Assembly (NCBI GenBank): GCA_016929035.1
Contig: JAFGJP010000162.1
Coordinates: 1-5,677 of the forward strand
Source of the DNA: Candidatus Auribacterota bacterium
GTDB taxonomy: Bacteria > Auribacterota > JAFGBW01 > JAFGJP01
Length of the DNA stretch: 5,677 bases
Direction of reading: 5' to 3'
Shown one piece after another: positions 1 to 5,677 of the stretch (positions within the stretch are counted from its first letter, which is position 1; the number at the start of each line of letters is the position of its first letter). Position numbers and translations under genes: made by a program. The notes under the pieces are model-generated. The model did no database searches. It was given only the letters and a program-made list of their open reading frames with translations, and was not told the origin of the DNA.

Positions 1-1194
1 GACGCGCATCATTCTTTTTTCAGCATTTGTATCGCAAAAAAGGCTGTTCACAAAATTCAGGAAATCATATCCTGTCGTGCCCTGTATGGGCCAGAAGCGC
101 GGGATCTCTTCTCGAAAATCGAGAATTTTTTCAACAATCACATACGCCTCAGGCAGATTTTGGCGGAGCCTGTTCAGATAAACGGTCGGGTCAAAAAGTC
201 CGTCAATATGGTCTACCCTTACTCCTGTAAAAGAATACGTGTCAAAAAGCTTGAATAAAAGAGAGTGTACTTCGTTAAAAACTTTTTCTTCTTCGACTTT
301 TAAGGAAATCAGTTCATTAATATTGAAAAATCTCCTGTAGTTCAGCTCCTCTGTTCCGACCTTCCAGAAAGAAAAGCGGAAGTACTGCTCCTGGAGCAGC
401 CGGTCAAGAAAGTTGAAGCTTTCCGCATCACCCCTGATTCCGTTAAAAAGGGATATGGTCTCTTCAATGTACCTTCGCACATCAGGGTCCTGATTGAAGA
501 GATCCCAGAGATTCTGTTTGGCTTCATGCACTTTTTCGTAGCGGATCCCTGTTTCCTCCCATGACGGAAGGCCGCGGAAAAGCATGATAAGATGTTCCAG
601 GGATTTGACCGTGTTATCCTGGGGGCCGCGTTTTTCTCTCAACTCACCAAGGCCGTGCCCGAGAACCGTTTCATATGACTTGAGCGACAAGGGAAAATGA
701 AAGTCATAATAATCAAATGTAAAACCATCAGACGAAAAAGCCAGCTGGATCTCTTTATCCTCAAGGCACCGGCCGTAAAAGCGTCCAAGAAAAGGCGCCA
801 GGATCTTTCCCATGATATCGGGGTGCTTCCAGTCAATGTCAAAAAAACCACAATACTTCGATTGCTCCCCCTGCTCCAGGATATCCATCAGCATTTTATT
901 GCGGCTGTCAAAGGCCATGTGGTTAGGCACCATATCCTGGATCCAGCCGAGACCCATGCCCCTTATTTGCGTCATGAGCTTTTCAAAGCCTTCCTGTCCC
1001 CCCAGTTCCAGGCTGATCTCCCTCTGGTCAACAACATCATACCCGTGCAGGCTTCCTGTCCTTGCCAGAAAAACAGGGGATGCGTAAATATCCGATATCC
1101 CCAGCTCCTTTAAATACTCCAGAATATGAACCGCGTCTTCAAATAATAAAGAGGGATTGAACTGAAGTCGGTATGTGGCAACAGGAATTTTCAC
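1..1194 (-). CDS. treY: Maltooligosyl trehalose synthase TreY, N-terminal 398 residues (gene runs off left edge)
   Basis: TreY (GH13 family, EC 5.4.99.15) converts the reducing-end alpha-1,4 bond of maltooligosaccharides or glycogen-derived chains to an alpha-1,1 bond, giving a maltooligosyl trehalose for TreZ to cleave; it acts in the cytoplasm. My reading of the minus strand from 1194 is open for 398 codons with no stop or frameshift. The N-terminus has the family signature (ATYRLQF at 5-11, YASPVFLARTGSLHGYD at 37-53), then GH13 region I (DMVPNHM, 87-93). Region II is FTGVRVDHIDGLFDP at 322-336, with presumed nucleophile Asp328. Region III is YVIVEKIL, with presumed acid/base Glu355. The third catalytic Asp and the C-terminus lie outside the window. 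The start is GTG: the only in-frame upstream codons reach a TGA eight codons back with no start codon, and the conserved N-terminus begins directly after. It lies 31 bases behind treZ and is probably co-transcribed with it. Confidence 0.95.
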   Translation of the reverse strand, partial: MKIPVATYRLQFNPSLLFEDAVHILEYLKELGISDIYASPVFLARTGSLHGYDVVDQREISLELGGQEGFEKLMTQIRGMGLGWIQDMVPNHMAFDSRNKMLMDILEQGEQSKYCGFFDIDWKHPDIMGKILAPFLGRFYGRCLEDKEIQLAFSSDGFTFDYYDFHFPLSLKSYETVLGHGLGELREKRGPQDNTVKSLEHLIMLFRGLPSWEETGIRYEKVHEAKQNLWDLFNQDPDVRRYIEETISLFNGIRGDAESFNFLDRLLQEQYFRFSFWKVGTEELNYRRFFNINELISLKVEEEKVFNEVHSLLFKLFDTYSFTGVRVDHIDGLFDPTVYLNRLRQNLPEAYVIVEKILDFREEIPRFWPIQGTTGYDFLNFVNSLFCDTNAEKRMMRV

Positions 1195-1197
1195 TTT

Positions 1198-1203
1198 CTC
1201 CCC
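1198..1203 (-). promoter_or_regulatory. Ribosome-binding site of treY
   Basis: On the minus strand GGGGAG precedes the GTG start with only three bases (AAA) between. The spacing is shorter than usual, and together with the GTG start it suggests treY is translated less efficiently than treZ or is coupled to it. That last point is inference. Confidence 0.6.
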
Positions 1204-1225
1204 GCACTTTCTCTGTCATACTTTT

Positions 1226-3067
1226 TTACTGGCTTTGATAAAGGGCAAACTGAAAAGGCCTGAGGATGATATTGTCATTCTCTTTCCATTCATCCGGCAG
1301 CTCCGTCCCGCTTCCGTTCCATATCACCTCTGAAGAATCAAGAAGCTTCCGGAACCTCCCCTTGACCGGAAGAGATGTGTGCAACATCTTTTCCTCGCCC
1401 ATGAAATTCATTATACAAAAAATGACTTCGTCTTCATACCATCTCTTGAGAAAAACAACACTTTCCCGTTCGATATCTTCAACGCAAAGGCGTTCTTTGG
1501 AAAGCGAGAAAAGTGAAGGAAGGCTTCTCCTGCAACGGATCAGCGCCTTATAGAAATCAAAAAGGATCTTGTGCTTTCCTTCCTTTTTTCTTTCCCATTT
1601 AAGGCGGCTCCTTTGAAAAGTCCTTTCATCATAAGGATCAGGCGGCTCTCCCTTCCATTGAAAAGACTCGAATTCCTCTCTTCTTCCGTTTCGCACGGCT
1701 TCCACGAGCTTCTCATCATGATGGCTGATAAAATAGAGGAAAGGTGATTCTTCGCCATACTCTTCGCCCATAAAAAGAAGAGGAATATAAGGAGAAACCA
1801 GAAGACTCCCGGCCGCAAGTTTGCAGGCCTCAAAGCTGACAAGAGAAGAAAGCCTCTCGCCCATCATCCGGTTTCCCACCTGGTCGTGGTTCTGGATAAA
1901 GACGACAAACCGCAATGCCGGGATTTTTTTTGAATCGCTGCCGTGAAATCTCTTTCTGTAGCCGGAATACAGCCAGGAGTAGACAAATCCCTCTTTATAG
2001 GCATTTATCAGCTGATCCACCTTTCCAAAATCCTGATAGTAGCCCTCTTTCTCTCCGGTAAGCAGCGTGTGCACGCAGTGGTGGAAATCGTCGTTCCACT
2101 GGGCGGAAAGCCCATAGCCTCCACGGGCCAGCGGCGCAATGATCCGGACATCGTTCAGGTCGCTCTCGGCGATGAGAAAGGATTTTCTGCCCCTGGCTTG
2201 AGAAAATCCTTCGACTCTTTCCTGCATGTCTTCCAGTATATGCTTTGCGCTCCTGTCAAAGATACCATGAACAGCATCAAGCCTGAGGGCGTCTATGTGA
2301 AAATACTCCAGCCAGTAAAGGGCATTCTGTATAAAATAATTCCTCACCCCGCAACTGTAAGCGTCATCATAGTTGACCGCATCACCCCAGGGAGAACGAT
2401 ATTTCGAAGAGAAATAGGGGGCAAAATCCGCTAAATAGTTGCCTTCAGGGCCGAGATGATTGTAAACAACATCAAGGATCACAGCAAAACCTCTTTTGTG
2501 ACAGGTGCTGACCAGCTTTTTCAATCCCTCCGGCCCTCCATAAGAGTTCTGAACAGCAAAGGGATAAACGCCGTCATAGCCCCAATTGCGCGTGCCGGGA
2601 AACTGCGCGACCGGCATGATCTCAATGGCATTCATTCCCAGATCGCTTAAATCATCCAGTCTCCGGCCGGCGGCTTCGAACGTTCCTTCAGGAGTAAATG
2701 TCCCCGTATGGATTTCGTAAATAACCATCTCCTCAAGAGGAATGCCCAGCCAATCCTCATCCTCCCACTTGAACATTCCGTGATCAATGATTTCACTTGG
2801 CCCGTGAACGGTTTCCGGCTGAAAAAAAGACGCCGGGTCAGGTCTTTCTTCCTGTCCGTTTATGCAGTACAGGTAACGAGCACCGGCAGAAACATCCTCG
2901 ACCTCACCTGACCAGTACCCGAAGTCATCTCTCTGGAGCCTGACGATACGGTCCTTGGGAGAGACGATATGAAGTTCAATTTTTTGATGAAGCGGGGCCC
3001 AGACAGAAAAAAAGGCCTTTCTGTCCTTCAAGCAAAACGCTCCAATTTTTATCCCGGCTGACGGCAT
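1226..3067 (-). CDS. treZ: Malto-oligosyltrehalose trehalohydrolase TreZ
   Basis: TreZ (GH13, EC 3.2.1.141) hydrolyses the alpha-1,4 bond next to the trehalosyl end of the TreY product and releases free trehalose; it is cytoplasmic. With the ATG at 3067 the protein is 613 residues, the usual size. An N-terminal beta-sandwich (CBM48-like) includes FFSVWAP at about 19-25. The GH13 barrel follows: GYDGVYPF at about 163, region I DVVYNH (199-204), region II ALRLDAVH with presumed nucleophile Asp264, region III FLIAESD with presumed acid/base Glu301, the TreZ-typical QWNDDFHH, and region IV FIQNHDQVGNR with Asp395. A C-terminal beta domain ends the protein. ATG 3067 is preferred because AGGA lies four bases upstream and the GxxIGA-FSVWAP start matches the family; an in-frame TTG at 3082 (five residues longer) has no ribosome-binding site. 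It leads the treZ-treY operon and is transcribed divergently from the AMMECR1 gene. Confidence 0.97.
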   Translation of the reverse strand: MPSAGIKIGAFCLKDRKAFFSVWAPLHQKIELHIVSPKDRIVRLQRDDFGYWSGEVEDVSAGARYLYCINGQEERPDPASFFQPETVHGPSEIIDHGMFKWEDEDWLGIPLEEMVIYEIHTGTFTPEGTFEAAGRRLDDLSDLGMNAIEIMPVAQFPGTRNWGYDGVYPFAVQNSYGGPEGLKKLVSTCHKRGFAVILDVVYNHLGPEGNYLADFAPYFSSKYRSPWGDAVNYDDAYSCGVRNYFIQNALYWLEYFHIDALRLDAVHGIFDRSAKHILEDMQERVEGFSQARGRKSFLIAESDLNDVRIIAPLARGGYGLSAQWNDDFHHCVHTLLTGEKEGYYQDFGKVDQLINAYKEGFVYSWLYSGYRKRFHGSDSKKIPALRFVVFIQNHDQVGNRMMGERLSSLVSFEACKLAAGSLLVSPYIPLLFMGEEYGEESPFLYFISHHDEKLVEAVRNGRREEFESFQWKGEPPDPYDERTFQRSRLKWERKKEGKHKILFDFYKALIRCRRSLPSLFSLSKERLCVEDIERESVVFLKRWYEDEVIFCIMNFMGEEKMLHTSLPVKGRFRKLLDSSEVIWNGSGTELPDEWKENDNIILRPFQFALYQSQ

Positions 3068-3071
3068 GCAA

Positions 3072-3075
3072 TCCT
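3072..3075 (-). promoter_or_regulatory. Ribosome-binding site favouring the ATG start of treZ
   Basis: AGGA on the minus strand, four bases before the ATG at 3067. The competing TTG start at 3082 has no purine-rich site at a suitable distance, so this short motif decides the start, though it is weak by itself. Confidence 0.45.
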
Positions 3076-3108
3076 GATCCAAGTCTTTTGAATATATTCC
3101 AATGCCCT

Positions 3109-3137
3109 ATTATAGAAGGCTCTATCGGAAAAATCAA
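3109..3137 (-). promoter_or_regulatory. Sigma70-type promoter for treZ-treY
   Basis: Reading the minus strand, TTGATT (3137-3132) is followed by a 17-base spacer and a perfect TATAAT (3114-3109). The predicted transcription start is near 3102, giving a leader of about 35 bases before the treZ ATG. Both hexamer quality and spacing match the vegetative consensus, so basal transcription of the trehalose operon probably needs no special sigma factor. No experimental support is available here. Confidence 0.65.
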
Positions 3138-3187
3138 AGCTAACCTCCTTTACTCCTCATCTCATCACGCCCCTGAAAAAATCTGCG

Positions 3188-3204
3188 TCACGACGAGCTC
3201 GTGA
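3188..3204. repeat. Inverted repeat between the divergent promoters, possible operator
   Basis: TCACGA and TCGTGA form 6-bp arms around a 5-base centre. A 10-bp perfect palindrome, ACGAGCTCGT (3193-3202), lies within the same stretch. It sits roughly 95 bases upstream of the predicted treZ start and roughly 80 bases upstream of the predicted rightward start, a position where a dimeric regulator could act on both. No such regulator is visible in the window, so the operator role is inference. Confidence 0.35.
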
Positions 3205-3244
3205 AATATCCAGGTCAGGCTTATCATCAACAAAGATTATGGTG

Positions 3245-3272
3245 TTGCAAATTATTAATGAATATATATAAT
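3245..3272 (+). promoter_or_regulatory. Sigma70-type promoter for the AMMECR1-family gene
   Basis: TTGCAA (3245-3250), a 16-base A/T-rich spacer and a perfect TATAAT (3267-3272) predict a transcript starting near 3279. This would leave an untranslated leader of about 140 bases before the preferred ATG at 3421, or about 28 before the alternative ATG at 3307. The surrounding DNA is very A/T-rich, so a chance match is possible. Confidence 0.55.
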
Positions 3273-3405
3273 GCTAAGATAAAAACCTGGCGCATGTTAA
3301 TAAAATATGTTCAAAAAATACTTTTTGTTTGTTTTTATTATTTTTCTCCTTTTTTATCACTTTTTTTCATATAAAGTCAGGCTTTCATATTCGGAAGGCC
3401 GCCAC

Positions 3406-3412
3406 AAAGGAG
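3406..3412 (+). promoter_or_regulatory. Ribosome-binding site selecting the start at 3421
   Basis: AAAGGAG followed by eight bases and then ATG at 3421. This is a strong site with ordinary spacing. The alternative upstream ATG at 3307 is preceded only by A/T-rich sequence without a purine motif. It is the main reason for calling the shorter protein. Confidence 0.65.
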
Positions 3413-3420
3413 TGCTGCAT

Positions 3421-3969
3421 ATGCTGAATGCTGCCCAGCAAAAAGAACTTCTCCGTATCGCAAGGGAGTCTTTGACCTTTTATCTTGAACAGGGGAACAT
3501 GAAAAGCTTTTCTGTTGACGATGAAATCCTTCAGCAGAAGCAGGGGGCTTTTGTGACTCTGAAAAACAAAGGGGCCCTCAGGGGATGCATCGGTTATATC
3601 GTGGCCGTCAAGCCGCTTTATGAAACAGTCGCCGAAATGGCGGTTAACGCAGGAACAAAAGATACCCGCTTTCATTCGGTCACGCTCGAGGAAATGAAAG
3701 ACATTACAATCGAGATCACGGTCCTTACTCCTTTTCAAAAGATCAAGTCAGTCGACGAGATCGAGGTCGGCAAACACGGGCTTTATATCAAAATGGGATT
3801 TTACTCCGGGCTTCTTCTTCCCCAGGTCGCAACAGAGTATGGCTGGGACAGGGATGAATTTCTCAAGCACGTCTGTTTCAAGGCCGGCCTTCCGGGGGAT
3901 GCATGGAAAAAAGGAGCGGAGATCTATCTATTCTCCGGACAAGTCTTTGGCGAAGAGGAGGAAAAATAA
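3421..3969 (+). CDS. AMMECR1-family protein (AmmeMemoRadiSam system protein A)
   Basis: The protein has 182 residues, the usual length of a stand-alone AMMECR1 domain. Family marks occur in order: a helical start (LLRIARESLTFYL), GAFVTLKNKGALRGCIG with the invariant LRGCIG at 53-58, DTRF at 81-84, EITVLTP near 98-104, GLLLPQVATEYGWD at 130-143 and CFKAGLPGDAW up to 162. The biochemical function of the family is not established. In many prokaryotes the gene accompanies a Memo-like protein and a radical SAM enzyme, and neither partner is present here. The protein is probably cytoplasmic. The frame stays open upstream to an ATG at 3307, which would add 38 residues with a hydrophobic segment. I prefer 3421 because of its strong AAAGGAG site and its fit to the family's normal N-terminus. 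The two neighbours (treZ divergent, leuS 241 bases downstream) do not suggest a role. Confidence 0.93.
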   Translation: MLNAAQQKELLRIARESLTFYLEQGNMKSFSVDDEILQQKQGAFVTLKNKGALRGCIGYIVAVKPLYETVAEMAVNAGTKDTRFHSVTLEEMKDITIEITVLTPFQKIKSVDEIEVGKHGLYIKMGFYSGLLLPQVATEYGWDRDEFLKHVCFKAGLPGDAWKKGAEIYLFSGQVFGEEEEK

Positions 3970-3975
3970 AGAAAA

Positions 3976-4050
3976 CAGGGACATTCGTGAAACGTTTAAG
4001 GGTGACGATGCCCTGCGAAATGTGGAACATTTCCAGGACTAAAGTCCCTG
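3976..4050 (+). other. Possible structured RNA or repeat remnant with a 7-bp closing stem
   Basis: CAGGGAC (3976-3982) is exactly complementary to GTCCCTG (4044-4050). Between these arms lie smaller inverted repeats: CGT/ACG around GAA (3986-3994), AGGG/CCCT around eight bases (3999-4014), and GAAATGT/ACATTTC around GGA (4017-4033). Together they could fold into a branched structure closed by the long-range stem. It begins seven bases after the AMMECR1 stop codon. I recognise no known riboswitch, T-box or small RNA consensus. It could be a leader RNA of leuS, a 3' structure of the upstream gene, or a leftover mobile repeat. Confidence 0.35.
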
Positions 4051-4053
4051 GAA
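4031..4053 (+). terminator. Candidate terminator hairpin after the AMMECR1-family gene
   Basis: TTCCAGGAC (4031-4039) pairs with GTC-C-CTGGAA (4044-4053) across a TAAA loop, a 9-bp stem with one bulged C. The following bases are TCTTTTA, a short and imperfect U-run, so termination would be modest. It shares bases with the hairpin at 4046-4071 and with the long-range stem, so not all can form together. Confidence 0.4.
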
Positions 4054-4071
4054 TCTTTTAGATTCCTAGGG
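4046..4071 (+). repeat. Second hairpin, mutually exclusive with the terminator candidate
   Basis: CCCTGGAATC (4046-4055) pairs with GATTCC-T-AGGG (4061-4071) around a TTTTA loop, giving 10 bp with a single bulged T. It reuses the CCCTGGAA arm of the preceding hairpin, so the RNA must choose between the two. No U-run follows, so this one is not itself a terminator. Confidence 0.4.
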
Positions 4072-4076
4072 GCCTG

Positions 4077-4122
4077 TATCGTCTAGCGATCAATGCGGCT
4101 ACGTGCTTTAAAAAAGACGATA
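4077..4122 (+). repeat. 8-bp inverted repeat with 30-base spacer upstream of leuS
   Basis: TATCGTCT (4077-4084) is the exact complement of AGACGATA (4115-4122). The enclosed 30 bases contain TAGC/GCTA (4084-4087 and 4098-4101), which could give a small inner stem. The right arm overlaps a near-palindrome at 4118-4132 centred on GACGTC. The remaining bases up to the leuS ribosome-binding site (4133-4198) show no feature I can support. I found no good promoter there. Confidence 0.35.
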
Positions 4123-4198
4123 GACGTCATCGAAAAGAGAAACGGGCTTCTTAACCTTTTACCGATTGACGAACATCTTTTCAATAGATGATGTATAG

Positions 4199-4204
4199 AA
4201 GGAG
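4199..4204 (+). promoter_or_regulatory. Ribosome-binding site of leuS
   Basis: AAGGAG, then six bases (AACACC) and the ATG at 4211. Sequence and spacing are close to ideal, which fits strong translation of an essential synthetase and fixes the start. Confidence 0.8.
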
Positions 4205-4210
4205 AACACC

Positions 4211-5677
4211 ATGGAAGAAAACTACAATGCCAGTGCCGTAGAAATAAAGTGGCAGCAATACTGGCTTAAAGAAAAAGTTTTTCATGTTGAAAACGATCAG
4301 TTCAAGAACAAGTACTACTGCCTTGTCATGTTTCCCTACCCGTCGGCCGCTCTTCATGTCGGCCACGGGCGCAACTATATCCTCGGAGATGTGGTCGCCA
4401 GATATCAGATGATGCGCGGCTTTCATGTGCTGACACCCATGGGATGGGACGCTTTCGGCCTTCCGGCAGAGAACGCGGCTATAAAAAACAACATTCATCC
4501 AAAGACCAGCACGCTTAACAATATTCAGACAATGAAAAAACAGCTTATGGAATGGGGCGTTCTCTATGACTGGGAAAGAGAAGTCACATCCTGTTTCCCT
4601 GACTATTACAAATGGACGCAGTGGCTTTTCCTCAAGCTGTATGAAAAAGGCCTGGCCTATAAGAAATTCGCTTACGTCAACTGGTGCCCGTCCTGCAAAA
4701 CTGTTCTTGCCAACGAGCAGGTGGTAGGACCCGGCGAGTGCGAGCGCTGCTCGACCCCCGTCATAAAAAAACAGCTTAAACAGTGGTTTTTTAAAATAAC
4801 CGATTATGCCGAACGCCTGCTTCAGGATCTGCGCAAGCTTGAACACTGGCCGGAGAGGGTCAAGGTCATGCAGCAGAACTGGATCGGGAAAAGCACAGGC
4901 GTTGAGCTGAAGTTTCCTCTTGAGGACCTCGGAGAGACTCTTGAGTGCTTCACGACCCGCATGGATACGATTTACGGAGTGACATTCATGGTCATGGCCC
5001 CGGAACATCCTCTTGTCGAAAAGATTATCGGTCTCAGCCCTGAAGGAAAAAAAATCCGGGCTTTTGTTGATGAAGTTCTGAGAGAGTCTGAGCAGGACCG
5101 CTCTTCTCTTGAAATAGAAAAGCGCGGCGTGTTTACCGGGTTCCATGCCATAAACCCGGCAAGCGGAGAAAAAATACCGCTTTGGATTTCCGACTACGTT
5201 CTGATGGGATACGGAACAGGCGCCATCATGGCTGTTCCGGCACACGACCAGCGCGATTTTGAATTTGCGAGAAAATACCATATCCCTATCCGGATCGTGA
5301 TACAGCCGGAAGACAAAGAAATCACTTCACCGGACAGTATGGAACAAGCCTGGATAGCTGACGGCGTGCAGGTCAACTCCGGGCCGTTCAATGGCCTCAA
5401 GACAAGCGAATCCATGGAAAAAATGGCGGATTTTGCAGAAGAAAAAGGCTTCGGCAAACGAACTGTTAACTTTCGCCTGAGAGACTGGCTCATTTCCAGG
5501 CAGAGATTCTGGGGAGCTCCGATACCGGTCATCAACTGTGAAAAATGCGGCATCGTCCCTGTTCCTGAAGAAAACCTGCCGGTCCTTCTTCCTGAAATCG
5601 TTGATTTCAAGCCGACAGGTGAATCGCCGCTCAGCTACGTCAAGGAATTCTACGAGACCAATTGTCCCCGCTGCGGA
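4211..5677 (+). CDS. leuS: Leucyl-tRNA synthetase, N-terminal 489 residues (gene runs off right edge)
   Basis: LeuRS (class I, EC 6.1.1.4) charges tRNA-Leu with leucine in the cytoplasm and is essential. The reading frame is open from 4211 to the window edge with no interruption. The start ENYNASAVEIKWQQYW is typical of the family. The HIGH motif appears as HVGH (49-52) inside PYPSAALHVGHGRNY, followed by MGWDAFGLPAENAA (77-90). A zinc knuckle uses Cys159, Cys162, Cys177 and Cys180. The CP1 editing domain shows FTTRMDT (247-253) and GTGAIMAVPAHDQRD (335-349), where Asp346 is the expected contact to the amino group of mischarged amino acids. FRLRDWLISRQRFWGAPIPV (421-440) returns to the catalytic core, and a second Cys pair set begins at Cys443/446 with Cys485/488. 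The KMSKS loop and anticodon-binding domain lie beyond the edge. The family is normally about 800-870 residues, so slightly over half is present. Whether it shares a transcript with the upstream gene is unclear. Confidence 0.98.
   Translation, partial: MEENYNASAVEIKWQQYWLKEKVFHVENDQFKNKYYCLVMFPYPSAALHVGHGRNYILGDVVARYQMMRGFHVLTPMGWDAFGLPAENAAIKNNIHPKTSTLNNIQTMKKQLMEWGVLYDWEREVTSCFPDYYKWTQWLFLKLYEKGLAYKKFAYVNWCPSCKTVLANEQVVGPGECERCSTPVIKKQLKQWFFKITDYAERLLQDLRKLEHWPERVKVMQQNWIGKSTGVELKFPLEDLGETLECFTTRMDTIYGVTFMVMAPEHPLVEKIIGLSPEGKKIRAFVDEVLRESEQDRSSLEIEKRGVFTGFHAINPASGEKIPLWISDYVLMGYGTGAIMAVPAHDQRDFEFARKYHIPIRIVIQPEDKEITSPDSMEQAWIADGVQVNSGPFNGLKTSESMEKMADFAEEKGFGKRTVNFRLRDWLISRQRFWGAPIPVINCEKCGIVPVPEENLPVLLPEIVDFKPTGESPLSYVKEFYETNCPRCG

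Noticed and set aside
697..1113. 138-codon plus-strand frame opposite treY
   Set aside because: Antisense to an uninterrupted, well-conserved treY frame; no ribosome-binding site or recognisable protein features.
3068..3082. TTG at 3082 as the treZ start
   Set aside because: No ribosome-binding site at a suitable distance and no family similarity in the five extra residues; the ATG at 3067 is better supported.
4008..4061. 17-codon leader peptide (ATG at 4008, weak AAGGG five bases upstream) running through both competing hairpins
   Set aside because: It contains no leucine codon, so it cannot serve as a leucine-sensing attenuator for leuS; the ribosome-binding site is weak and it is probably a chance frame.
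4068..4122. tRNA-like stretch (GGGGCC...TCGTCTAG recalls the 5' part of tRNA-Glu)
   Set aside because: No anticodon arm, T arm or matching 3' acceptor strand follows, so it is not a tRNA gene.
4166..4199. leuS promoter with TTGACG as -35 box
   Set aside because: No acceptable -10 hexamer lies 16-18 bases downstream; the TATAGA at 4194 is too far and overlaps the ribosome-binding site.
3970..4210. T-box riboswitch for tRNA-Leu ahead of leuS
   Set aside because: I find no T-box core sequence (the conserved antiterminator bulge motif) and no clear specifier stem.
4181..5281. 366-codon open frame on the minus strand opposite leuS
   Set aside because: It is the antisense shadow of leuS, which has full family motifs and a strong start.

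Overview
The window holds four protein genes from a bacterial chromosome. GC content is close to balanced, ribosome-binding sites are of the AGGAG type, and two promoters resemble the sigma70 consensus. The gene set (a maltooligosyl-trehalose pathway, an AMMECR1-family protein and a bacterial leucyl-tRNA synthetase) fits a Gram-negative or candidate-phylum environmental bacterium such as Deltaproteobacteria, Nitrospirota, Omnitrophota or a spirochaete. The sequence alone does not settle which.

Left part, minus strand (1-3067): treZ is followed 31 bases later by treY, which runs off the left edge. This is a two-gene trehalose operon. TreY rearranges the reducing end of a glucan chain into a trehalosyl end, and TreZ cuts trehalose off. 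Both copies keep the GH13 catalytic residues that fall inside the window. A good promoter (TTGATT, 17-base spacer, TATAAT) sits just upstream of treZ.

Divergent intergenic region (3068-3420): it holds the treZ promoter, a palindrome centred near 3198, a rightward promoter (TTGCAA, 16-base spacer, TATAAT) and a T-rich stretch. The rightward gene (3421-3969) encodes an AMMECR1-family protein (AmmeMemoRadiSam system protein A). It could start 114 bases earlier, which would add a hydrophobic N-terminus, but the internal start has a much better ribosome-binding site.

Gap 3970-4210: about 240 bases with no convincing gene but dense in inverted repeats. Several of these are mutually exclusive: a 7-bp long-range stem, two competing hairpins that share one arm, and an 8-bp stem further on. 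This is the least explained part of the window. It may be a terminator plus leader RNA ahead of leuS, or a remnant of a repeat element.

Right part, plus strand (4211-5677): the first 489 codons of leuS, covering the HIGH motif, the zinc-binding knuckles and most of the editing domain. The gene runs off the right edge.

Nothing here is a clear new system. The intergenic structure before leuS and the AMMECR1 gene standing without its usual partners are the points most worth checking.
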